A DNA stretch of 64,000 nucleotides from Adineta steineri (taxonomy: Eukaryota; Rotifera; Eurotatoria; Adinetida; Adinetidae): assembly GCA_905250115.1 (NCBI GenBank), contig CAJNOI010000039.1:62001-126000 (forward strand). The letters are read 5' to 3'. A program made the translations under genes and the position numbers. Below the pieces are notes generated by a model, which saw nothing but the letters and a program-made list of their open reading frames with translations, was not told where the DNA came from and searched no databases. Positions 34,656 to 45,379 of the stretch are shown piece by piece (position 1 is the first letter of the stretch; each line of letters starts with the position of its first letter).

Positions 34656-34717
34656 TTAATTGAATTTGTTCCCATAGGTGCAAATAATAATAATGAGAGC
34701 CAAGTACTGATTAACAT
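34656..34717 (-). other. possible 5' signal-peptide exon of the CIA30 gene
   Basis: Right after a CAG splice acceptor an ATG opens MLISTWLSLLLFAPMGTNSI, a typical signal peptide, and runs to a GTACTA donor. It points at the acceptor TTTAG next to the CIA30 exon. Joined, the frames differ by one base within a run of nine T immediately 5' of ATG 34599. It is either a 5' untranslated exon with a chance peptide or a real coding exon with a miscounted homopolymer. Confidence 0.4.
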
Positions 34718-34982
34718 CTGGAAAAAAAACAACAACAAAATGAAAATGCTGTCTTGCTTAAGTGACTATCTTCTATTTGTTTTACTAAAAAAGTAACTTC
34801 AAGAGTTCATTTTTTTTCTTTTTTGAAAGAACGAAAAAAACATCACCAAAAAAAAAAAAGAAAATCAATAAAATCTTCACAACTAGAAATCTAAATCAAA
34901 GACTTTATCTCATAAAGATCCATCGAAAACAAAATCACATTAAAAACAACAAACTACTCTACATAGAATGAATAATATTTTT

Positions 34983-36689
34983 TTAAATAATACCACGATC
35001 TCGTAATACTGATGTCACCGAATTGTATATAAATAAAAAATTATTGCTTAAACGATTTTTATCAACATCAAGTTGATTTGGTAGAGATTTTATTTTTAAA
35101 ACTTTCGCATCATCATATTGGTTTTTTCCTATGTTATAATCTGTTTGTCGAGCAGGAATTTGTTGTGTAATAGATGCTGATTGTTGACGTAAATGATTAA
35201 TATTTTCAATGGATTGCTTTGATATTTCACTGATTTTTTGTGTTGCATCGACCAAACGATGAATATTGCGTTGACGATAAAATTCAATCTATGGATAATA
35301 TAGAAAAAAAATGTAAGAATAAAACAAAACAAATTTGTGTTTTTCTTTTACTAATGGTGTTGTCTGTTTATGATAGGTTTTTAATCGAGCATTGAGTGTT
35401 TCATTGGTATCATCAGAACGACGTTCAAGAATTTCGCCTGTAATATCATCCTTCATTGCTTCTTTTGGTGGATGAAATTCTTCATGATAAGTTCGACCTG
35501 ATGGTTTATGAATAAGTCGACCAAGTATACGTCGTTTTAATAGATCATCTTCAATCTAAATTTATCAATAAGTGATATAATACTAAATGATAATCACTAA
35601 AATACATGTGTCGATTAGAAGAAACAATTAGTTATTTCAAATGTGTTAGTTCTGATTAATATAACTGTCTTGTTAATTGAAGTTAGATTTAATAGTGATG
35701 GCAATATATTTTGCGAGAGAAGAACTCAGTGCGAGCGTTTCGAACTGTTATTAAGGGAATACATACCAAAGCTCCAAACAGACCATAGGACCTGTTTGTT
35801 CTAAATTTCAATAAAAGATTCTTTGTTTTTTGGAGAAAATGTACGTATAAAAAGTTAATAAACGGCCATGCTTATCGTTTTTGATCGCGCACAATTATGA
35901 ATATTGATAGAGTGTAACTAAATCTCTTAGTATAGGTTTATTTATTTAGTTTATCTATCGTCTGGGTAAGTTCTTCTTCGCATTTTTCAATGTGTCCTAT
36001 TTAACTAATTAATGAATATTCCAGAAATATTTCCTCCTTAAATTAGAGTTTTTTTTCTCAATCTTAATACCTTTTTTTCATACAATATTCTTTGAGATTT
36101 TTGATTCCTTACTATGAATCTATTCATTGATAATAATAAAACTATAGAATATTTTCTAAATGACATACAGCATATTCTAAAACTGCATCAAGGTGTTTTT
36201 GTTTTGATTGAAGTAATTTTTCAAGTTGTTCACCTTGATAAATTGTTCGAGGAAAACCATCAAATAAAACGCCATTATGACATTCAGGTTTAGTTAAATT
36301 TTTTTCAATTAATGACATAACTGTATCATCATCGACAAGGTTACCAGCTTCTATTGTCTCTCGTATTTTTTGACCTTCAACTGATGTCTTATCTTGTGCA
36401 GCTTGACGAAGTAAATCACCTGTTGATATATGACAGATTTGATAACGGTCTACTAATCGAGTGCTTTGTGTACCTTTACCTATCAGAAAATAAAAAACAA
36501 ATAAGCTTGAGCGTTTTATTTGTAAATAAAAAGAAAAAATAATGATTTACCACTTCCAGGTGCTCCGATTAAAACAATATTTGCACCAATATCAGACTTA
36601 ACTTGACTATCATTATTCTTGACTATTGTTTGAATCTGTTCATCATTTTCACTTCTATTATTTATCGATGACGTTGATGATAAAGGCAT
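34983..36689 (-). CDS. AK2: adenylate kinase 2-like nucleoside monophosphate kinase with C-terminal extension
   Basis: Four exons on the minus strand: 36551-36689, 36169-36479, 35352-35555 and 34983-35288 (319 aa, in phase). P-loop GAPGSGKGTQ is split by intron 1. [11 protein letters not shown] forms part of the AMP site, FDGFPRT is the conserved DGFPR motif, and the long LID is [20 protein letters not shown] followed by MKDDITGE and RRSDD, diagnostic of AK2-type kinases. [20 protein letters not shown] ends the normal core. AK2 reversibly moves phosphate between ATP and AMP in the mitochondrial intermembrane space. After the core this copy adds about 75 residues, polar and Gln/Ser-rich, against 239 aa in human AK2. 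An alternative ATG lies 30 bp upstream at 36719, but a TTAG acceptor-like sequence between the two favours 36689. Confidence 0.92.
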
Positions 36690-37603
36690 AATTAATCTAA
36701 CATAGAGTAAACAAATCATACAATAGTTTAGTCTTTCTTATTAATATAATTATTTTTCAAAGAAAAATAGAAAAATCGGTTAAAAATAAAATGACTGTAT
36801 GTATTTACCAAAAAGATATGAACAAGTTTCATTTTTACAATAGAAAAATGATCTTGCTTTGTTGTTCGAATAAACAAAATTATTTGTTTATTTTTCGATT
36901 TATTATACTTATTTTCTTAAAAACAGAACGTGCCGTCGACTAATCACAATACTTAAGATATATACGTGAGAAAAAAGAATTATTTTCATTATTTTTTTTT
37001 AAATTTTATTATTAAACTAAATATATGAAGATACTCTAATTTTCAAAGCACCTGTCTTGTTTTTATCACCTCTACCCATAACCTACGATAAAATCACGAT
37101 AATATACAAAGCGAAGGCAGTGGGATGAGACGGAATGTGATTATGCGTGTTTATTATTCAAAAAATATGATTAGCTGCGCGTCGTATACAGTTAATGGAT
37201 GGGCCTTTAACTTACATATAGATGGCAGAATTTTACACGCTTATAAACGATGCATACAAACTGATAAAAAAAAGTTCAATCGTTCAATGATTGTTTATTT
37301 AAGCAACTATGATAAGATTTTTTTGTAATTCATTTTCATTCATAAGAAATGTTGATCTTTTGTGTTTCTGTTGACATAAATATTGCTAAAAAAAATATAT
37401 ATATATTCAAAGAATTGATTGCAGAGCGATTGTATATCATTCTTAAGCATTTAATTTTAATATATTAAATAAATAAGATAAACTATGGAATATATTAAGT
37501 CGATCTTTAAATCATAAAAACTTATTTGTTAATTATCACTCAAATTCGAATAATTAAAATATTACAAAATTTAATACGTTATAATTTACTTTTACTGTAT
37601 ATA
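36690..37603. other. upstream region of AK2-like gene
   Basis: About 0.9 kb, no gene supportable. The plus-strand open frame at 37125-37328 lacks domains and splice sites. The region ends at the Tc1/mariner-like element. Confidence 0.45.
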
Positions 37604-38306
37604 CAGCTCTATTCAAAAAAAACTTGCATATCTTGTTATGTAAATATGCCGTCATATACAAGTCACTCTCAAGTAGATTCCATTACTGGCTAATAGCCTC
37701 TGGCGATTACTATTAAATGCTATACTTCAATATTTTATTCATTCACCTTTAAATTCAATAAGAGACAAACATCGTTTTTTCATCGACATCACAATATTTT
37801 TAATCATAAATTCTGGATAGGATTAACATTTCAAATATCAGATGGATACTTCAATAATTGTAATACTTTATTGTTGATGAATTGTTTAGAAATATCGTGA
37901 GTATACTTACGATCATTATCTTGTTGTAAACACCAATTTTAACGAAATTCTTGTCTAGCAGCAGAAAGAAGATAATTTCACTGGGGATTCTTTTATTGTT
38001 ACATCGATTATACTGAGCAATAGCTTTTTCCTATTTCCGTGTGACACGTGATCGACCATTTCCTCTTCACTATTTCAGTGAATTTTTTTTCTTCAATTTA
38101 TTTATATTTATTGAATCAGTAGATTATGTCATGATTAAATGTTTATATATCAAAAAGAACAGAAATCACATTTCTATATAATCAACGCGTAGTGCAGCTA
38201 ATGAACGTATATCCCTGAAAAAATCAAATTTGTAGTTACTTTCTAACGGCACGAAAACCCTTGTACAAAACATTCAATTTTGTACAAGTTTTTTTGAATA
38301 AAGTTG
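37604..38306. mobile_element. Tc1/mariner-like non-autonomous element
   Basis: The left end is TA followed by CAGCTCTATTCAAAAAAAAC. The right end in reverse complement is TA followed by CAACTTTATTCAAAAAAACT. These ends, with TA on both flanks, are typical of Tc1/mariner elements (CAGTxxxATTCAAAAAAACTTG type). Similarity of the two ends is about 22 bp. An internal palindrome CTTGTACAAAA...TTTTGTACAAG lies next to the right end. No transposase-length open frame is visible in the 0.7 kb, so it is a deletion derivative or MITE. Confidence 0.72.
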
Positions 38307-38638
38307 TATATATATGAAAAATTTGTTGATTTGAGATTTTGATTCATTCTATTCCGAAAAACTTTTTAAACATTATGGAATAAATCAACACTTTATAAAT
38401 AAAAAAATAATGAACTGATCAATACAACAACTATTTCTTGCGATAAACATCTTAGCAGAAAATAAATTTAATATATTTTGATTCATACAAATAATATACA
38501 AGAAAAAAGAAAGATCACAATAACAATGATAATTTTTCTTTGTTCTTTCACTGCTTTTCTAACTCATACAAAAAATATGCGCTCCAGGCGCGTTTAATAC
38601 AAAGAAATCAAAATAAAACAGCCAGATCATCTTCATTC
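38307..38638. other. short intergenic stretch downstream of SLC35B2 gene
   Basis: About 330 bp between the Tc1/mariner-like element and the stop codon of the PAPS-transporter gene. It probably contains the 3' untranslated region. Nothing else seen. Confidence 0.4.
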
Positions 38639-41002
38639 CTATACAATGTTATTATTCATTGGTTTGGTTCTTTTAAATTGAATAAATGCATGAAGAAATA
38701 TAGCTAAAAATGCTATATGAATACCAAAAATTGCAAACGAAGTTAATTGATGACCATAAAATAAACATGATAGTATAATACTAAATGCTTGTCTCATAGT
38801 CATTATAATTGTAAATACAACTGGACCAAATTCTTCTATTGTTGAAAAGATAAATAATTGTCCAACTGCTGAACATATTGATGTTGCAAATACATACATT
38901 GAAAATGCTTGATGCCGATGCATAAATGATAAACATTCAAATAAAGTACCATTAAAAATTAAAGATGTTAATGTAAGAATTGTTGAAATAGAATTGACAA
39001 AAAACATCATATTAAGCGATGATATGGAATAACGATCGAATACTTGTTTTTGATAGTTTGATGTAAATGCATCAAAAGCCTAAAAAGAAAGGAAATTTTC
39101 AACAAATACTTTATCTCATAAAAACTCAGAGTTAGTGAAGTTTTTCGGCGCAGTATCTTCTGAAAAATGTTCTTATCACTCGATCATCCAGACGAAGAGG
39201 ATGTGACTCAAATTAGTGATTGTAATCGAACACTATCTATCAAATATTTCTATTTTGTATTTCTATTTTCTTCCTCCAAACGCTTATATTGAATAAACAT
39301 GACAAAAATATTTAGATTGAAGAAATTTCGAGTTAATTTAAAATTCACCTTACGAAAATTTTATAGCCTAATCTATAAATACATTCTTATATAAAACTTA
39401 CTAGATAACATATCAGTAAAAATACACCGTTGAACGTTGTTATATTATGTTTAGGTTTTTTTACTGTTAATGAATTTGAATCATTCTCATTATAACCCAT
39501 GAAAAAAAGTAAAATACCAATAGCCATCAAAAACATTAATAAATATTGTCGTAATGGATATGTTTTACCCGAAACAAATTTTCCAGCAATCATAACTGGA
39601 ATTGTTTTAATACTTTTTGCAAGTACTTGTACAGGAAAACTAATATATAAGAGACTTTCATATTGAAACCATGTTGACATACAATTAGCATAAGATATAA
39701 TACCATATCGATATAATGGTGGTCCTGATGATGTTAATTTTTTTGTTGGATAAAAGATTTTTAATAAACTATACGCAAGTATCATAGCTAAACATCGATT
39801 CACAAAAACAAGAAATTGAGAATTTGTAAATTTTTCACCATCGAATGGTCGAGTCATTATACGTTCTTGTAATAAACCCCATAGTAGATATGAAATTTGA
39901 AGACCAAAAAATGAGAATATTAATTTAAAGAAACGACGACGAGAAAAAGTTGTTGATGATGATGATGATGAGATTGCATGAGATGATGGATGTATACGTT
40001 CTTTCTCAGTACCTTCCGATGTATCCATTATAAAGAGCTGAATCAGTGGAACAATAAACCAACGAACTGGTCGTGGCCCTAAAAACAATAGATGTCAATT
40101 ATAGTTTATATCATTTTTTCAATTACTGATTGTGAAAATTCAAATTATCTATTCTAATTTTTGTCTAAATATCTTGCAGAGAAGCTGTGTTGTATTCTAA
40201 ATAATATTATTTTGTAGAGAACTCTGCTATTATCAATGATGAACACATGGCGATCCCGACAATATCTGAAAAGCGTTTATTTCAATCGTTGTAAAACATA
40301 TAGAAAATTGATCTACTTTACATAATAAAATACAAATGAAATAACTTATTTAAATTATATGATATTTTTTCCGACGTTTTGTCTCCTAACTTTTTTTGTT
40401 AATTTTTCAAAAAGATTTTTAATTAAATTCTTTTATATAATTTTGTATTAGATACATTCCTCTTTCTAGCTAAGAAACATCAGCTCTCTATGACGTTCCA
40501 TTACAGAGTTATATCAAAAATAAAATTAATGCAAAATTTTTGCATTATATGGCCTTGTAAATTAATTTATCTAAGTCGATTTTATAAGCATATTTTTATA
40601 GATTGTATCAGAAGTATTCGATGTATTTTCTTTTTGGTTGGATGATTCTCCTTGACACACGTCTTAAAATGAAACAAATTTTTGTACTCGGAGTACAATA
40701 TAATTAACGATAGAAATTGATATTTTAAAAGCTCACTGATTCATGCAAACAAAAATTTACAGGAGTTCTGAATTCAACACTATATGTCTATGATAGATTC
40801 TTTCTTATTTCTTTTCTACAAGAATCCATATTTTAGAAAATCTGAATTACGTATATCATTAATACTTACATATTGTATAAGCAGATTTTTTTGAAATAAA
40901 AAAAAGAGCTGCTATTGGAATGGCAAATGAAAGATAACCAGCATGATTAAAAATCAATCGAATTAACCAACTATCTTCAGTATAAAGACGCATTAAAAGC
41001 AT
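38639..41002 (-). CDS. SLC35B2: PAPS transporter (SLC35B2/PAPST1, slalom-like)
   Basis: Three exons on the minus strand: 40870-41002, 39402-40078 and 38639-39079 (416 aa, in phase; introns of 791 and 322 bp). The match to PAPST1 is dense: LQISYLLWGLLQERIMTRPF (human LQVSYLTWGVLQERVMTRSY), NSQFLVFVNRCLA, YRYGIISYANCMSTWFQYE (human YRYSFASLSNVLSSWCQYE), SFPVQVLAKSIKTIPVMIAG, QLFIFSTIEEFGPVVFTII and MTMRQAFSIILSCLFYGH. The protein carries 3'-phosphoadenylyl sulfate into the Golgi for sulfation of glycans and proteins. An N-terminal hydrophobic segment (SWLIRLIFNHAGYLSF) matches the human N-terminal region. The start at 41002 is the first ATG after a splice-acceptor-like TTTAG near 41022, so a further 5' exon remains possible. 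Confidence 0.92.
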
Positions 41003-42961
41003 TTTTGCATTGGAATAAACCTCTAAACGAAAGAAAAAAACATGAATAAATATATAAACAAAAGAACGTATCCTATATAAGTATGGCCAGTAGACCGTGT
41101 AAACAAAAATATCCGAAGTCAAACGAAAGCAAAAACAGTTCAGATAAATGGTGATGATTAATCTAGTATTTCATTAAATATAGAACTTAGTAAAACTGAA
41201 CTAACATCAGAATACCTCGTGCAAAATGACGGGTATAATCGAAACATTTCGTCACGGTTGAGAGATCGCATTTCGGATGATAGGCTCAAGTATCAATACT
41301 CAACGGCGAGCAAACTGAAAATTCACTAAAAGAACTTTTATTTATTTCATTTTTCGTTTCTCGTATGTTTATTGTACTTTTTAATCTTCGACCTAAACCG
41401 AAAGGTAAGAGTAATAAATATATCTATCTAAGCTAGTAAAACTGACATTGATCGATCTTAATATTGATAAGAACCTCGATTAATAAAAGAAAATGATAAT
41501 ACATTCAGTGCATATGAAATATTTGATATCTATGCAAGTTTTATTGCTTATTTTCACTAATTATGATGCATATTGTCAGTATATTTATCTAATTATAATA
41601 AATGCTTTTTTCTACATTGACGAGCGGAAAAGGAAAAAAATTAGTTTTTATTGGAAAAAAATCATGCATAGTGAAGCGTAGCTGTATAAATGAATCGTAC
41701 TTTTAAAAGTTAACTGTTAGAGTACATTTCTAGAAAAATATTTCATTCTGTCTCTAGAATAGTTATACAAACTTTCTGATAACTAAAATAATTTTATTGA
41801 TATGAAGTATTAAATCAAGACTATTTTTTATCACTTCTAATAAACGGTTATTTTTTGTTTTGAAAAATCTCGAAAATTATGATAATTACTATACAAATCC
41901 TTACTAATATTTTATATAAATAGTTGAATTTTCAAAGCATACCATTATTATAAACGGATGTTAACGCAACTTGATATAAATCGTAGCCATATTTCATCAG
42001 TCTTGCGCTTTCAATCATCGGTAGACCGTTATACTTGTGAAATGATATATTATTTTCTCTTTTCTTCTATATACCTATTCTAGCACCTGATAAAAATCTA
42101 ATTATTCAGCTTAATATAGAGTCGTAGGTGCTCGATACGCGCAAGTGGATGACTCATTCCTGTTTGTTTGTAATTATTCAAACTAGAGAGGAAGAAGAGA
42201 ACGTCAGAAAAAAGTACATTCATTACCAGTCGTGATACATAGCAGACGTAAATAAAAAACTGGTTTCTCCTTTGAGTGCAAAGAAAAACCTGACAAAAAA
42301 AACTGATGTATTTCAATATTTCGATCGTCCTTGTTTTTGATCGATAGAACGTAACTAGAATCATTTCAAATAACGAAATATTTCTGTTGGTTTACCATCA
42401 ATCATACTGTCTTCATTTATCGCTTGTCAATTATTATCATCGTAAATAATTTTTATATTAACATTCTTTTCGTTTTTATTAGAAAAGAAAGAATCGCACG
42501 AAATAAAGCAATCCGTTATAGTCCAAAGTATTGTCGAAAAAAGAACAATGAATCTCTATAAGCAAGGTTACTCGTAAACGAGATAAAAACAACCAATTAA
42601 ACGCATTTTTTCCTTTTTTTTTATCATTCACAATTTTATCTTATTTGATTGACAGATATACATCTATTTATCTATCTATGTACTTTTTTTAAAAAGGAAA
42701 TTCAAAAACATACCCATTTATTTTGATTAATCAAATATTACTAAGTATTACAATTTAAAATGAGATCTGAGAGAAAAACAATGTGTAACCTGCTTCTTTC
42801 TTTTCTTTTCTTCTCTTTTCTTTGTGTAAATAAAAGCGCTTAGAAAAAAAAAAGTTGAAAAAGAAATGGAAGAAAAAAGTACATCTGTTTTATTACTTAA
42901 TATATTTATGTAGAAGAAAAAAAAAAACTTATTAAAATAAGTTTTTTTGCTTAGAATCTCA
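41003..42961. other. intergenic region, no gene seen
   Basis: About 2 kb upstream of the PAPS-transporter gene. The open frames at 41493-41681 (plus) and 42098-42364 (minus) carry no recognisable domain. A slightly GC-richer patch lies near 41220-41290. Poly-A/T tracts lie at the right end, next to the glycosyltransferase stop codon. Confidence 0.45.
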
Positions 42962-44353
42962 CTAACGACAGTTCCGTCCCCATTGCTCCCATTGTATATT
43001 GCCTTCAGCAGGGGCAGGTGTAGCAAGTAATGCTTGAGACAATAGACGAACATGTATTAATTCAGCACGATGTTTTGTTAAATGTCGTTGATATACAATC
43101 TCTTGACTTTTTTGTCTTATCTGAGTTAGATTTTCTTTCGACATATTTTGTATACGAATAATTTCATTCTTTAGACTACTAATTGATGAACAATTAATAG
43201 TTAGAAAATGTTCATCTTGATTAAGATGAAGACTTTTAAGTATAGGTACCATATCATCTGTTGTTACAAGTACAAGACCATTGGCTGGTATTTCAAATAA
43301 TTTTGCTATAGCATAATGTACGGATACACATGTACCAAGACCAAATACATATTTTCTCATATAAGAAAAATATCTTTCACCACCATAGTAATATGAATCA
43401 CTCTTCATCATTGTTGGACCATAGCCAGGATGTTTTAAACAAGATGCTAGATCTTTCCGCTTACGACAAACATCAAATCCATGTGCACGACATGGATACC
43501 AATCACGCATACTTGCACCTGAGACAAAAAGAACATTTTCAGCCGTTTCATTTATTGTACGATTTGTTAGCGTTGATGCTGCATGTGGTACCCAAATGAT
43601 TTTACTTGGTGATATATCTGTATAATAATTCTGAAAAAGATATGGATATGTTGCAAGAATTTCTGTTGCTACAGATTGAAATATGAATTGTCGACTAGTA
43701 AACATTAATTTTGATGTAAAATGTAGATCATCTACGAAAACTATAAGACGTGTTCGAGTTGTGGATAATAAATCCTCCCATTGTCGACGCATTCGATGCC
43801 ATAAAAGTCGATTGATATCCCATAGAAGAATAATAATTGGTCGTTGTTTTTCTTTTGGAAGTGTTGTATCAATATCACAAGCATTTAAAAAATATTTCTT
43901 TAGATTTGTTTGAAGCGTAAGTTTGGTTTGTTCAGGAAAAGGTAGATATGTTATATTTGATTCAATACTAAGTTGCTTTAAATGAGTAAGAATTTCAGCA
44001 AATTCATGCGTTACATATGACCACCATGATCCACCATCAAGATTTTCAATAAGAAAACATGCTTGAGACTCTTTAGAAGTAAATTTGTTATGATATTGTA
44101 TAACTAGATTGTCTAAATATAATTCTTGTGGATGACATACAGTATAAGAAGTAAGATTTATTGCCATTGGTTTACCAGGATTAAGACGAGTTGTTTCTGA
44201 TGCGGGATTATGATTGGAATTATACATATTGAAAATTAAAAATTGGATAATAAGACCAAAAAAACATATTGCAAAACAAAGGATTCGTAAAATTCGAAAT
44301 AAAGTCATTCGTGGAAGATATAGAAATATGGGATGACGACTGTAGCGATACAT
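42962..44353 (-). CDS. intronless CgeB/GT1-like glycosyltransferase, type II membrane protein
   Basis: One uninterrupted 463-aa frame on the minus strand, the only long intronless gene in a window where every other gene is spliced. A basic N-terminus is followed by one membrane anchor (about residues 19-42, RILRILCFAICFFGLIIQFL), the layout of a Golgi type II enzyme. The N-terminal half resembles a GT-B fold acceptor domain. The C-terminal half has the CgeB-like order: KIIWVPHAAS, NVLFVSGASMRDWYPCRAHG, LKHPGYGP, YFSYMRKYVFGLG, and KLFEIPANGLVLVTTDD (the sugar-nucleotide K-x-FEI-x-A-x-G signature), ending with a helix around HLTKHRAELIHV. Several N-glycosylation sites (NLT, NIT, NRT, NET) fit a luminal enzyme. 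Donor and acceptor unknown. Origin by horizontal transfer or by retroposition is possible. Confidence 0.83.
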   Translation of the reverse strand: MYRYSRHPIFLYLPRMTLFRILRILCFAICFFGLIIQFLIFNMYNSNHNPASETTRLNPGKPMAINLTSYTVCHPQELYLDNLVIQYHNKFTSKESQACFLIENLDGGSWWSYVTHEFAEILTHLKQLSIESNITYLPFPEQTKLTLQTNLKKYFLNACDIDTTLPKEKQRPIIILLWDINRLLWHRMRRQWEDLLSTTRTRLIVFVDDLHFTSKLMFTSRQFIFQSVATEILATYPYLFQNYYTDISPSKIIWVPHAASTLTNRTINETAENVLFVSGASMRDWYPCRAHGFDVCRKRKDLASCLKHPGYGPTMMKSDSYYYGGERYFSYMRKYVFGLGTCVSVHYAIAKLFEIPANGLVLVTTDDMVPILKSLHLNQDEHFLTINCSSISSLKNEIIRIQNMSKENLTQIRQKSQEIVYQRHLTKHRAELIHVRLLSQALLATPAPAEGNIQWEQWGRNCR

Positions 44354-45379
44354 TATATATCATTCAATAATTAAAATTAAAACTTTTTGTTGTTTTAAAT
44401 TTATTCTCAATATATTTTGAAATAAAAGACAAAGAAAGATAATTCTCTTGTCACTGATCAGATTTATATTATACCAACTGACAAATGAAACGCATGACTT
44501 GTCAGATGTAACACGATCGGAAATACACGTAAAAAGTATCGATAGACATGTCACAAAACGTATATCATGCATGACAGGTGAAAGCTATTCATGCATTCAT
44601 TCATTCATTTCATTTTATCATACTGTATCTCGTAACAAATGATATAACGAAGCAACAAAAAAAATAGTTGGAATATTGATATACTGTAATTTATTGGTTA
44701 TTACTTACCGTCACATATTGAACAATTATAAATAACAAGAAATAGTACTATATATGGTTCTATTCATTATATCTAGAATATAACCTATAATCTAAATATG
44801 GATGATTAATAGCTTTTATTCAATTGTCACTTGAATATGCACTGCATTGATAATTATTTTCTTTTCTTATTCTTTATTTATTATTGATCAATGATACAAT
44901 TATATGTAAATGTATACAAGACGAAAAAGAAGACAGATCTATTAGATAATATGACGAAAACAAACAACAGTAAAAAAAAAAGAGAACAAAATTATTTTTT
45001 GTTATGATGACTGGAAACTACTGACTTATATAGATTGATAAATTGATAAATAATATACAGAAAAACAATATATGAAGCATGCGAAGAAAAAATAATATTG
45101 CAAATAGAAACAAAATGAAATATTTTATATGTAAAATGGTTTGTCGCAATGCGGCAAATAAAAAAACAAAATGCACAAAACAATAATAGATATATTAACG
45201 ATAGAGAGATTCGAATAAAAGCAAGACAATGAAAAATAAAGAATAAGAAAAAAAACAGAAATACAAACACTATCTGAATGTAAAATGTACAATTACACAA
45301 ACAAAAACATTCTTCGATGTTATTTTTATTCATTCGTAATGTGTCAATGAAAAAAACAAAAGAAAACGCGAAAATTATC
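44354..45379. other. intergenic region, no gene seen
   Basis: About 1 kb between the glycosyltransferase start and the ARNT stop. A minus-strand open frame at 44992-45522 runs on from an out-of-frame reading of the ARNT last exon and is hydrophobic low-complexity sequence, so it is rejected. Nothing else is supportable. Confidence 0.45.
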
